In this document: in pieces, positions 12,746-23,455 of the stretch | Layout of the letters: every line of letters starts with the position of its first letter | Position numbering within the stretch: position 1 is the first letter of the stretch | DNA from: Marchantia polymorpha subsp. ruderalis | Taxonomy: Eukaryota > Streptophyta > Marchantiopsida > Marchantiales > Marchantiaceae | Length of the DNA: 64,000 bases | Direction of reading: 5' to 3' | Assembly (NCBI GenBank): GCA_037833965.1 | Contig: AP031356.1 | Coordinates: 19,180,501 to 19,244,500, forward strand | Notes under the pieces: generated by a model | The model's database searches: none | The model's input: only the letters and a program-made list of their open reading frames with translations | What the model was told of the DNA's origin: nothing | Position numbers and translations under genes: made by a program

Positions 12746-12776
12746 TGCAGTGTAGTGCTAGTTAGGATTTAGAAGG

Positions 12777-12783
12777 TATAAAG
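12777..12783 (+). promoter_or_regulatory. LTR TATA box (B 5' LTR)
   Basis: TATAAAG is followed by the inverted repeat CAAGGC/GCCTTG, at the same place as in the other LTRs. It is the likely core promoter for element B genomic RNA. Confidence 0.55.
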
Positions 12784-13774
12784 TAGTTCAAGGCGTCTTG
12801 CCTTGGGATCTTTCCCAACATCAGAAGCGCAGATCAGGAACTCATTTTCTCTGCGTGTTTGTGTCCTTAGCTCTGTCACCACGCATGAAGAGCTACACCT
12901 TAGCGATCCGCATTGTGTAGCTGAAGGCCTTCGGCCGAATGTTCAGAGCTAGTACATTGGTTAGAGACTTGAGTAGTTCGGAATTACGCCTGCGGGTGCT
13001 TGCCGATGCTCAGAGCCAGTGACTAGTTAGATACTTGAATAGTTTCGTCCCTACACCTTCAAGTGTTTGTTCCTGATTGTACTCCTTCGGGATTTTTCCC
13101 CTTAATGCCAAAGTGAAGTTTTGCTACTTCGTGTAAGCCTTGGTTGTAAATTAAGGTTACGCTGCAGCAGGTGCCTTGGGGGTAACCCCTGTAGTATTTC
13201 TGGGAATGACAAGTGCCTGAGAATTCAAACTCTTCAATAGACTGTTATGGTGTGTTACTGGAATGCTTTGCAGTGAGTCCTTCAGTGCGGACCTGTGTTC
13301 TCTGCGCGTTTTGTGAGTTGAGAGTGTTGTTCACCGCGTATGAGTGACTCCGATCCGAAGTAGGCAGTCCAAGCCGGGTTTCCTACGCTAGCAGCAAGCT
13401 AGTGGAAGTGTTGTAAAAGCCGGAGTTGGGAGTCTCTACCCGTAGCTTCGCTGAGTGTACTCTTGAGAGACCTTCCCCCTGAAATCTTGAGTAGAGGTCC
13501 TGACGGATCTCTGGGTTGTGTTTCTGTAGTTTCAGGTGTGTGTGTGTGTGTGTGTTACGCTGCACTGTGCGACGTCCGAGTGCGCTCCGAGTGGACACTT
13601 GCAGTATTTCTGGGAGTGACAGTCGCCTGAGAATTCAAACTCCTCAATAGTCTGTTAAATGTGACACTTTGTACCCTGTGTGTTCCTTTGTCCCTGTGGG
13701 TTCGACCTTTCTACCACTATATTGCAGTTTTAGCCTTTATTGGGTTATTACATAAGAAGCCGACAACTTCTTTT

Positions 13775-13793
13775 TGGCGCCGCTGCCGGGGAC
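13775..13793 (+). other. Primer binding site, tRNA-Asp type (element B)
   Basis: TGGCGCCGCTGCCGGGGAC is complementary, with one mismatch in the part I can check, to the 3' end of plant tRNA-Asp(GUC), including the CCA. It starts 22 nt after the LTR end instead of the usual few bases. Confidence 0.85.
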
Positions 13794-13837
13794 AGTTGCG
13801 TCAACACCGGGGTTTTACGAGCAGCCATGCTCGGTGA

Positions 13838-16651
13838 ATGTCGACTGGAGCTAGTGGGAGCAACCTAAGTGCGAGAGCTGCCCGCAAGTACCGACGAGAT
13901 TCACAGAAGGCCGTGGAAGAGACACGGCGTCAAAACGAGAAAACACCAAAAAGAATGTCTAAGCCTAGTCCGGCCGACATCCCTGGGGAAGCCACCCCCA
14001 ATGACTCGGAACCAAACCTGGTGCTTACAGTTCTACTAGATATCCCTTGCACGGACCCCCTTGTGATTTAGAACCGACCGGCCGAGAATCGTCGACAGAC
14101 ACACCGATGGCGGACGGACAAGCCAACGCGCGGCAACCTCAGCCGATTACTAAGCATTCTTATCCGAAGTATAAAGGGAGGGGGTATGATGACGATGCAG
14201 ATCCTACATCAAGTTGTTCGAATCAGTGTCTATCGCCAACCGCGAGATCCACGACAAGGACCGACTACGGATTTTTCCAAGTCTTCTGCGGAAGAAGGCG
14301 CGAAGTTGGTACAACCACGAGAGCATCGATCCGAATGGATTGACAACATGGGCTCAACTGAAGGAGAAGTTCCTTCGCCGCTTCCGTGAGCTCGGCTACG
14401 ACAGTCGGGTGTTGACAAAGTTACGTAACCTGCAGCGGGAGAAGAAGGAGAGTCTGCGTGATTACACCGAGAGATTCCTGGACCTCCTTGACAGAATACC
14501 TAAAACGGGACCAAGGTCCCCCTTCTCGGTGCAGCAAGCTGTGGATTGGTATGTGACCGGCTTAACTCGGAAGATGGAGACTTTTTGCCGACGCAGTAAG
14601 TGCGATACTATCGAGGACGTTATTGCATCGGCCGAAGCCTTTGAAACTTCCACTCTCAACCGAAGAGGGAGAAAGCAACGGGAGTCGAAGGAGCGAAAAT
14701 CGAAGGGAGGGCGAAGACGACACAGAGGCGCGACACCGTCATCGGAAGAACAGTCCTCGGACGAGAACCGTTCCTCATCCGAAGAAGAAGAAACCTCCTC
14801 GTCGGAGGAAGAGAAGAAGAGAAAGAAGCATGGGGCAGCAAAGAAGAAAGGCCCCCGACGAGCAACTATGGACAGAGCGCCGAGAGACATTGCATCGAAG
14901 GTGGAGACCCTTGTGAAGGACTTCGCCGACCTGAAAGTCCACGTAGTGGGCGGCCAGGATCGACGAAAATCTCCGGGGAGAGTGCGAGCAAACTTGTGGT
15001 GCACTACGTGCGGAGCAGTGGGACATGCGAACACTGAGTGTCTTACCACCCGTCCGTCATATCCAGTCAACGCAGTGGAGTGGGCACAACCGTATTATGG
15101 GGAAAACCCCCAGTACTATGGAGAGGCGAGCGAAGAGACAGCCTACGCCGTCCAGTCGGTCCCCGCTCCTGCTGCAATTACGCCAGTGCATATCCCCCGG
15201 TATCATCCGGTAGATAGGGCCACTACGGTACCCGTGAGGCGGAGGGCACCTCCAGGGACGTTTGACCCACCACCCCCGCGAGCTTGTTTTAATTGTGGAG
15301 AAGTTGGACACTACTCACCTCAGTGCCCCCATCCCAAAAGGCAAACCGGGTATGTTCCGACCTGTAGTAACTGCAAGAAGTCTGGGCATACTGCACCAGA
15401 GTGTGATCAACCACCAGTGCCCCGGCAAACGGTACGATTTGTGACAACTCCTGCCAAGGAGGACGTCCAAGTTAACCAGGTCGAAGTGAGTTCGGACAGA
15501 AATGACGAAGAAGAAGAATGGCCGGCGGAAGAAGTTATGTGCGCACGAGTGGAAACTCGCAGTTCCAAGAAATCAACGAAAGAAGAGCGCGACACTCGCA
15601 AGCACGATCGGAAGGCCGACGACCGAACAGGAAAAGGAAAAGAAAAGGCACCCAGCAAGTCCGACTTGCGACCTGCACGAAAGCCTTCGGCTATCCGAGA
15701 AGCACCAGCAGTGCGTACCGATACATCGGTCGAGGATGAGCCAGTACGCATGCTGAAGCGGGACTATGCCCCGGATATCAGAGAGGAGGTAGCGAACTTG
15801 TTGAAAGAAGAAACCCGCAATCAAAAGGGACCAGAGCGGGAAGACTTGTCACCCTCCTTTGGTGCGAAGATGGTAGCAACTCTGGAACCACGCAGGACGT
15901 CGACTCCAAACAGACGCGTCCACTATGACTTAGTCAAAGATCTCGGGAACCGACAAGTGAATATCACGTTCAACCAGCTTCTGGAGGACAACAAGACGTA
16001 TCATAAGATGTTGATGCTTTCGTTACAACGCCCGCGGAAGCCGCGCGCATCCAAAACCCCTCAGTTGTACCAAGTGGCCAGCGAAGACCAAGGACCTCCA
16101 GAGATCGATGTGGAAATAGAAGGGTGTTGTGTACGCAAGGTACCAGTAGACTCTGGATCCGGAGTCAACATAATGACGAAGGACACTGCACGCCTTGGGG
16201 TTCAGTGAATACGAACCTTCGAGGCGTGTGTTGAGGTTAGCGGATCAGACGCGGAGAATGCCTGTAGGTATGCTGCGCAATGTCCGAACAAACATCGGTG
16301 GTGCGGACTTTCGGTTGAACTATATCATCCTGCAGCCCATGTTGAAGCAAGGCTATGACATCCTGCTCGGGCGACCATGGCTGTATGGCGCACAAGTACG
16401 ATGTGACTGGCGTAGGCATCGCCTGAAGTTTCCCCATCCTCAGGAGCCGACAGACCATCACTGTGCCCTTGACCAAGGTCCCACATGAAGGGGAGACACC
16501 GTCGACTAGCGCGGGTTACACATCGGGGGTGGACAGTGATTCGGCCGCCCGATCAGATTCCAGTGCCACTGAATCCGATTATTTTGTGGGATTCGTTGCC
16601 TGCTGTTCTGTGGAAGAGGAACCAGACGCTATTCAGCCGGAGGACGAATAG
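13838..16651 (+). pseudogene. gag: gag-protease ORF of element B, frameshifted
   Basis: This is a degenerate copy of the Gag-protease gene. The ATG at 13838 matches the start in A and C. Frame breaks occur near 14045-14210, near 16192 and near 16450. The large open part 14214-16208 shows the Gag core (RKKARSWYNHES, then LRDYTERFLDLLDRIP), a Ser/Glu/Lys tract, three CCHC zinc knuckles and the aspartic protease motif DSGSGVNIM. The ORF ends with the conserved GAC GAA UAG before pol. Intact copies fold Gag and protease in one ORF. Confidence 0.88.
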
Positions 16652-16657
16652 CAATTA
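16649..16657 (+). promoter_or_regulatory. Stop-codon readthrough context UAG CAA UUA (element B)
   Basis: The gag stop and the two codons after it read TAG CAA TTA, matching the CAR-YYA leaky-stop context known from tobacco mosaic virus. Pol continues in the same frame. The motif is identical in A and C. Confidence 0.7.
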
Positions 16658-19492
16658 ACGGTAGGACTGGGAAGGAGTGAGACGAGTCACACAGAGGGCA
16701 TTGTCGACCCTAGTGACTGTCACGAAGTGCAACTCAGTCCTGACAAGTGCTTGAAGGTATCAAGCACGGTGAAAGGCGACGAGCTAAGGCACGTACAGGC
16801 CTTCCTTCGCCATTACGTTGATGTTTTTGCCTGGAAAATAGAAGACATGAAGGGGATACCTGCACGGTATGGAGAACACCGCATTGATTTACTGGATGAA
16901 GCAGTACCCATACGTCAACGCCAGTATCGCCTCAACCCAAAATACTCCTTGCTAGTTAAGGAGGAGATAGATAAGTACCTTAGCGCCGGTATTATTTACC
17001 CAGTGCTCAACAGTGAATGGGAATTGCCGATTGTTATCGTACCGAAGAAGTTGACGGGTAAGATATGGGTGTGTGAGGATTTCCGGAAGTTGAATGCAGC
17101 AACACGTAAGGATCATCACCCGCTGCCGTTCACGAATGCCATTTTAGACCATGTCGCGGGACATGAGTGCTATAGCTTCCTAGACGGGTTCTCAGGTTAC
17201 AATCAGGTGTCTATCTGGGAACAGGACAAGGATAAGACGACCTTCACAACCGATTGGGGAACTTATGCGTACCACAAGATGCCCTTCGGTCTGTGCAACG
17301 CACCTGCCACCTTTCAGCGGATGATGACCAATATTTTTCAGGAGCAGCTGAGGAAGTTCCTGGAAATATTCATAGATGACTTCCGTGTCTTTGGGAAGCG
17401 GTCAGAACACCTAAGTCACCTGAAGCAGACCTTTGATAAATGTAGGGAGAGCAGTTTATCGCTGCATCCCGAGAAGTGTTTTTTCTTTATGACTAGTGGA
17501 ATCTTGTTGGGCCATCGGGTTTCGTCAGACAGCATTGCCGTGGACATCAAGAAGGTCAAGGTTATACTCGAGCTTGAGCCACCAACGAATCTGAGGGAGC
17601 TTTGAGCATTCCTGGGTCATGTGGGCTACTACCGAAGATTCATACACATGTATGCGATCTTGGCGGCCGACCTGACCAGGTTGTTGAAGAAGGACGAGCC
17701 TTACGCTTGGGGTGCGAAGCAGCAGTCAGCATTCGAGGCTCTTAAAGCGAAACTCACGACTGCTCCAGTACTAAGGAGTCCAGACTGGGATCGACCCTTC
17801 CATGTCTACGTCGACACATCTGCATTCGCCATCGGCGTCGTCTTAAGTCAAAAGGATGACAACAAAAAGGACTACCCGATTTATTTCGCGAGCCGTCAGC
17901 TGTCTCTAGCAGAGAGGAAGTACACCACGACAGAGAGAGAAGCGTTGGGGATGGTGTACTCATGCAAAAAGTTTCGACACTACTTAATCTGCTACGAGTT
18001 TATGTTCCATGTGGATCACTAAGCATTGCAACACCTAGTCAAGAAAGCCGACTTGTCCGGTCGGATAGCAAGATGGGTGCTGTTGCTACAGGAGTTCACC
18101 TACACGGTCTAGACCCGGAAAGGGGTGCATCACGAAAATGCAGATTACTTATCCAAATTATGGACCCAGCCTACCGAGGAGGAACTGGTGGACGACTTTC
18201 CGGATGAAAAATTGTTTCAGTTGTCTGCGGGGCACGAGTCCCGCTATGCAGAGCTGTACCGATATCTGCTAACGCTTCAGTGTCCCGAGGGCATGGACTT
18301 GGAACAAAGGACTGTCTTTATTCATAAGGCGAGCCCGTACCAACTCCAGCAGGGAGTTTTGTTCAAGAAGATGGCAGACGAACGTTTGTGCAGATGCCTG
18401 GAGGAATCAGAGGTCCCAAGAGTAGTAAGCGCGATGCATACCGAAGATGAAGGTGGACACTATGCCACCCGGAATACAGTCACAAAGATTGTAAATGCAG
18501 GGTATTGGTGGCCGACCATGTTTAAGGATGTTCTCGATTACATCCGAAAATGCGATAGTTGCCAGAGGACGGGGAGGCCAACGCCTACAACACGGTGGCC
18601 CCTGACTCCCATCATGCCTCTAGCACCCTTCGAGAAGTGGGGCATCGACTTTGTAGGGCCGATACAACCAGTGACTAGGAACACACGAAGGCGCTACATT
18701 CTAGTAGCTACGGACTACGCCACCAAGATGGTGGAAGCCAAGGCCACGAGAAGAGATGATGCAGCCACAGTAGCAGCCTTTTTATTCGAGTCGATCATCA
18801 CGCGCTACGGGTGTCCTTTAGAGCTAGTCAGCGACCGAGGCACACACTTTCTGAACCAGATAATCGAAGATCTGACACGGCATTTTCACATCAAGCACCG
18901 GAAGACTACCCCATACAATCCTAAGGCAAATGGATTGACGGAGAAGTCCAATGGTCTGTTGTGTAAAATACTGCTCAAAGTCACGGTAAACCACGCTTAC
19001 AACTGGGATACGAAGTTAGCAGCCGCTCTGTGGGCGTACCGGACAGCTGAGAAAATTACGACCAAACAGACACCATACTTTCTGGTGTATGGTCAGCACC
19101 CGATCCTCCCGATCGAATTCGAAATACCCACCCAACGAACGTTGGACTTACAAAGGGTGAGTGCGGAGAAGAGTGAGCTCTACAGATTACAGGAGGTCAT
19201 GCTACTGGAAGAAAGGAGACGAGAAGCCGAGGAGCGCACCAGGAGAATTCAGCTCCGCCGGAAGAAGAGATACGATAAGAAGATCAAACCTGTACTCCTT
19301 TAGAAGGGAGATTTGGCGCTGCTCTTCGACAGCAGGCATGCCAGATTCCCAGGCAAGCTGCACCTAAGATGGATGGGACCATACAAGGTCGTCGAAGTCT
19401 TTTCGAATGGATCCATCCAACTTGCGGACTTAACCGGCGATTTATTAGGCACCCGAGTGAATGGGTGGCGGTTGAAGAAATATCACATGTGA
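16652..19492 (+). pseudogene. pol: pol ORF of element B (RT, RNase H, integrase), with stops
   Basis: The reading frame is continuous with gag. In-frame stops lie at 17603-17605 (TGA), 18020-18022 (TAA), 18110-18112 (TAG) and 19301-19303 (TAG); three of the four look like C-to-T changes of CGA or CAG. RT is recognisable by PFGLCNAPATFQRMM and the active-site motif FIDDF, RNase H by FHVYVDTSAFAIG, and integrase by the HHCC finger, IDFVGP, VSDRGTHF and NGLTEKSNG. The last codons match the end of A pol (NGWRLKKYHM). The encoded enzyme would be inactive. Confidence 0.92.
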
Positions 19493-19515
19493 GTGTTCGC
19501 GTGGGCGCTCACAAT

Positions 19516-19529
19516 TAAGGAGGGGAGCA
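19516..19529 (+). other. Polypurine tract of element B
   Basis: A purine run (AAGGAGGGGAGCA) lies immediately before the 3' LTR start at 19530. This is the plus-strand priming site position. Confidence 0.75.
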
Positions 19530-20767
19530 TGTGGTACCTCACTTTTGGTATTTTTGAGGAAATTAAAACCTTTTTGGAAAACTGTACCGCGGCAGCATTG
19601 TAAATAGCCTTCGGTGCATCAAAACAGAGTGAATTCGGAAGATCGCAGAGATTCTCGAGGGAACTCGTAGAATCAAGGAGTAGGGTGCAACGTCAGGGAC
19701 GGACACCATCCTCCCTGCGAGCTCTGAAGGTATGACCCCTTCGGCGCAAGGCGCAAAATCCGCCTTTGGTGCTAGAGGAATCCTTCAGAATTGGGTCAAT
19801 CCCCAAACGCCTCGACTTAGTTAGAGTCTTGTTGGAAAGAGCTCAACGCGCTGATTCCAATGAGCCCAAGAACGCCACAAACGGATTAGGACTCCGGGAG
19901 TTATGAAGGTCGCGAGACACTTAGCTTTCCGCCTGCGCACAGGCGAGGAAAGTTTTGTCCTATGCGCGGACGAAGGCAGTTCGCCTACGCATAGGCGAAA
20001 TAGGGTTTGACGTAGGCGCGAATGTCGCCTACGCACAGGCGAGGAAACCTCTGCCCAGGCGGACGAGCGAAGTTCGCCTACGCACAGGCAGTCGCCTGCG
20101 CACAGGCGCTAAGGCGTCGGCGGGAAATCCGCCTTTGGCCCTAGAAATGCGCCTTCGGAGGTAGAAATTGTACGGCGCCTGCCGCGCCAGCGCAACAGCG
20201 CGGACGGGCGAGGAACCGCCGGAGTAGTAAAATCCGTACGGACCGTACGAACTGTACGGACGGAACGGATGGATGCGCCTTCGGTCGGACGGAGTTGCGG
20301 CGGCGAGAGCGCCAACGGAGAGACGAGAACGGGACGGAGCCTTTTGACCGCGGTCAACGCCTCCCGCGACAGCGCAGCAGCGCGGACGGAATTCGCCTGT
20401 GCGCAGGCGAGCGCCTACGCACAGGCGGGTGAAGTTCCGCGCCGGCGGAGATTCCGCCGGGGATTCTGCCTACGCACAGGCGGGAGTTTAATCTTTGTCC
20501 GATGCGCGGACGATCGCCTTAGGCGGAGGAGGATTGGCCGAGGAGCGGTACGAACGAGTGTACCGCGCAAGGCGGAAAAGACGCCTTCGGCGCTGCGCAC
20601 CCATGTTCGCGGCGTAGTACGCTCGCGGAGTTCACATTCGCCAATGCGAGCGTGTGAGCTAAATCGGCGTCGGCGGAGCGTGAAGCCGCGCGTGAGAGCG
20701 GAGACCGTTTTAGCGTAGAGCCGGTGCGGCCATCAAGTGATTTGACCCTCACGATCAAGAGCCGACC

Positions 20768-21192
20768 ATGACCTTCGACCGGGAGACGGAGAGCGCCCCA
20801 TTCTTGAATTCGCAATTTCTTTTTTTAGTGCGAGCTGCGCAAGTCCACCTGCTACCTGCTAAGCATTCCAGACATCGCCGCGCAAGGGATTACTTGTTGA
20901 TTGAGAGAGAATTGAGTACGCGCGATTTGGAATTGAGTGAGATTAGAGGTTGCAGAGGGTGCAAGGAGCAGAGAGAGAATAAGCGAGCAAGCGAATTCCA
21001 AGAACACCATTATGTCACAGGATACCATGTCCACCCTCGAGGTCGAGGTGTCCGCGGCGTTGCAGCGTTTGGGACTGCGCGGTCGAGCGGAAGACTGGCA
21101 GGGTAGGGAGTTGGTGCGCAGAAGTCCGTCGCGTAGGAGGCGAAGCATAGGTTCTGCGGAGTGTAGTGTAGCGTGGTTCCGTGCCGGCGCAT
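20768..21192 (+). pseudogene. LTR-resident ORF remnant in the B 3' LTR
   Basis: The conserved ATG and about 55 N-terminal codons are present (MTFDRETESAPFLNS). A small deletion shifts the frame near 20968. The large deletion then fuses the region to the last part of the coiled coil. The central domain, disordered region and most of the coiled coil are gone. Confidence 0.8.
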
Positions 21193-21994
21193 AGTATAGT
21201 GTAGTGCAGTGTAGTGCTAGTTAGGATTTAGAAGGTATAAAGTAGTTCAAGGCGTCTTGCCTTGGGATCTTTCCCAACATCAGAAGCGCAGATCAGGAAC
21301 TCATTTTCTCTGCGTGTTTGTGTCCTTAGCTCTGTCACCACGCATGAGGAGCTACACCTTAGCGATCCGCATTGTGTAGCTGAAGGCCTTCGGCCGAATG
21401 TTCAGAGCTAGTACATTGGTTAGAGACTTGAGTAGTTCGGAATTACGCCTACGGGTGCTTGCCGATGCTCAGAGCCAGTGACTAGTTAGATACTTGAATA
21501 GTTTCGTCCCTACACCTTCAAGTGTTTGTTCCTGATTGTACTCCTTCGGGATTTTTCCCCTTAATGCCAAAGTGAAGTTTTGCTACTTCGTGTAAGCCTT
21601 GGTTGTAAATTAAGGTTACGCTGCAGCAGGTGCCTTGAGGGTAACCCCTGTAGTATTTCTGGGAATGACAAGTGCCTGAGAATTCAAACTCTTCAATAGA
21701 CTGTTATGGTGTGTTACTGGAATGCTTCTCGGTGAGTCCTTCAGTGCGGACCTGTGTTCTCTGCGCGTTTTGTGAGTTGAGAGTGTTGTTCATCGCGTAT
21801 GAGTGACTTCGATCCGAAGTAGGCAGTCCAAGCCGGGTTTCCTACGCTAGCAGCAAGCTAGTGGAAGTGTTGTAAAAGCCGGAGTTGGGAGTCACTACCC
21901 GCAGCTTCGCTGAGTGTACTCTTGAGAGACCTTCCCCCTGAAATCTTGAGTAGAGGTCCTAACAGATCTCTGGGTTGTGTTTCTGTAGTTTCAG

Positions 21995-22021
21995 GTGTGT
22001 GTGTGTGTGTGTGTGTGTGTT
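21995..22021. repeat. (TG)n microsatellite in LTR U5
   Basis: An uninterrupted TG run lies at a site where every LTR copy has a shorter TG run (for example near 10702, 13537, 23156 and 38109). Copy-number differences between LTRs indicate slippage. Confidence 0.9.
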
Positions 22022-22217
22022 ACGTTGCACTGTGCGACGTCCGAGTGCGCTCCGAGTGGACACTTGCAGTATTTCTGGGAGTGACAGTAGCCTGAGAATT
22101 CAAACTCCTCAATAGTCTGTTAAATGTGACACTTTGTACCCTGTGTGTTCCTTTGTCCCTGTGGGTTCGACCTTTCTACCACTATATTGCAGTTTTAGCC
22201 TTTATTGGGTTATTACA

Positions 22218-23371
22218 CACTCCAGCCGGGGTCCTACATCGAGTTAGTGCGCGGGCTGAGTTAGTGAGGGTAGGGAGTTAGTGCGCGGCAGTCCGTTGCG
22301 CAGGAGGCGAAGCACAGGTTCCGCGGAGTGTAGTGTAGCGTGGTTCCGTGCCGGCGTGTAGCGGAGTGTAGTGTAGTGCTAGTTAGGATTTAGAAGGTAT
22401 AAAGTAGTTCAAGGCGTCTTGCCTTGTGTTCTTTCCCAATTTTGAAAGTACAGATCAGGAACTCATTTTCTCTGCGTGTTTGTGTCCTTAGTCTATCACC
22501 ACGCAAGAGGAGCTACAACTTGGCGTTCCGCATTTTGTAGCTGAAGGCCTTCGGCCGAATGTTCAAAGCTAGTACATTGGTTAGAGACTTGAGTAGTTCG
22601 GATCTACACCTGCGGGTGATTGCCGATGCTTAGAGCCAGTGACTAGTTACATACTTGAATAGTTTCGCCCCTACACCTTCGAGTGTTTGTTCCTGATTGT
22701 TCTCCTTCGGGATTTTTCCCCTAAATGCCAAAGTGAAGTTTTGCTACTTCGTGTAAGCCTTGGTTGTAAATTCAGGTTACGCTGCAGCAGGTGCCTTTGG
22801 GGTAACCCCTGTAGTATTTCTGGGAATAACAAGTGCCTAAGAATTCAAACTCTTCAATAGACTGTTATGGTGTGGTACTGGAATGTTTCTCAGTGAGTAT
22901 TTCAGTGCGGACCTGTGTTCTCTGCGCGTTTTGTGAGTTGAGAGTGTTGTTCACCGCGTATGAGTGATTTCGATCCGAAGTAGGCAGTCCAAACCGGGTT
23001 TCCTACGCTAGCAGCAAGCTAGTGGAAGTGTTGTAAAAGCCGGAGTTGGGAGTCACTACCCGTAGCTTCGCTGAGTGTACTCTTGAGAGACCTTCCCCCT
23101 GAAATCTTGAGTGAAGGTCCTAACGGATCTCTGGGTTGTGTTTCTGTAGTTTCAGGTGTGTGTGTGTGTGTGTGTTACGTTGCACTGTGCGACGTCCGAG
23201 TGCGCATGAGTGGACACTTGCAGTATTTCTGGGAGTGACAGTAGCCTGAGAATTCAAACTCCTCAATAGTCTGTTAAATGTGACACTTTGTACCCTGTGT
23301 GTTCCTCTGTCCCTGTGGGTTCGACCTTTCTACCACTATATTACAGTTTTAGACTTTAGTGGGTTATTACA
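22218..23371 (+). repeat. 5' LTR of element C, right piece
   Basis: This piece resumes after element B with the CACTC duplication and ends TTATTAC-A before the spacer and primer site. About 0.7 kb of coiled-coil coding sequence is missing: the text jumps from the PGSYIELVR codons to GTAGGGAGTTAGTGCGCGGC. A TATA box (22398) and complete R/U5 follow. Confidence 0.87.
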
Positions 23372-23393
23372 TAAGAAGCCGACAACTTCTTTT

Positions 23394-23412
23394 TGGCGCC
23401 GCTGCCGGGGAC
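23394..23412 (+). other. Primer binding site, tRNA-Asp type (element C)
   Basis: TGGCGCCGCTGCCGGGGAC starts 22 nt after the LTR end. It is identical to the sites in A and B. Confidence 0.85.
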
Positions 23413-23455
23413 AATTGCGTCAACACCGGGGTATGCGAGCAGCCATGCTCGGTGA

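Larger units (their letters stand above)
10913..13752 (+). repeat. 5' LTR of element B, right piece
   Basis: This piece begins with the AAGCA duplication and ends with GGGTTATTACA. Shortly after the start, about 0.87 kb of the ORF is missing: the sequence jumps from GAGGCGCA to the palindrome-rich part (AGCCTACGAGTAGGCAGG). It carries a tandem duplication (11139-11480), damaged coiled-coil coding sequence to 12745, a TATA box at 12777 and complete R/U5 sequence. Confidence 0.88.
3987..22217 (+). mobile_element. Element B, Ty3/gypsy element inserted in the C 5' LTR
   Basis: Element B is bounded by TGTGGTACCCCAC at 3987 and TTATTACA at 22217, with a perfect 5-bp target duplication CACTC (3982-3986 and 22218-22222). 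Order: 5' LTR (split by solo LTR E), primer site, gag pseudogene, pol pseudogene, polypurine tract, 3' LTR. The 3' LTR has lost about 2.6 kb, including most of the LTR ORF. The LTRs and genes are clearly more decayed than those of element A, so this is an older insertion. Confidence 0.92.
19530..22217 (+). repeat. 3' LTR of element B, internally deleted
   Basis: The LTR begins TGTGGTACCTCAC and ends TTATTACA before the CACTC duplication. It is 2688 bp instead of about 5.3 kb because most of the LTR ORF is missing. At the junction (about 21003-21022) a few bases not present in other copies (ACCATTATGTCACA) join the N-terminal part directly to the C-terminal part. This looks like end joining with filler DNA. 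Confidence 0.9.
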
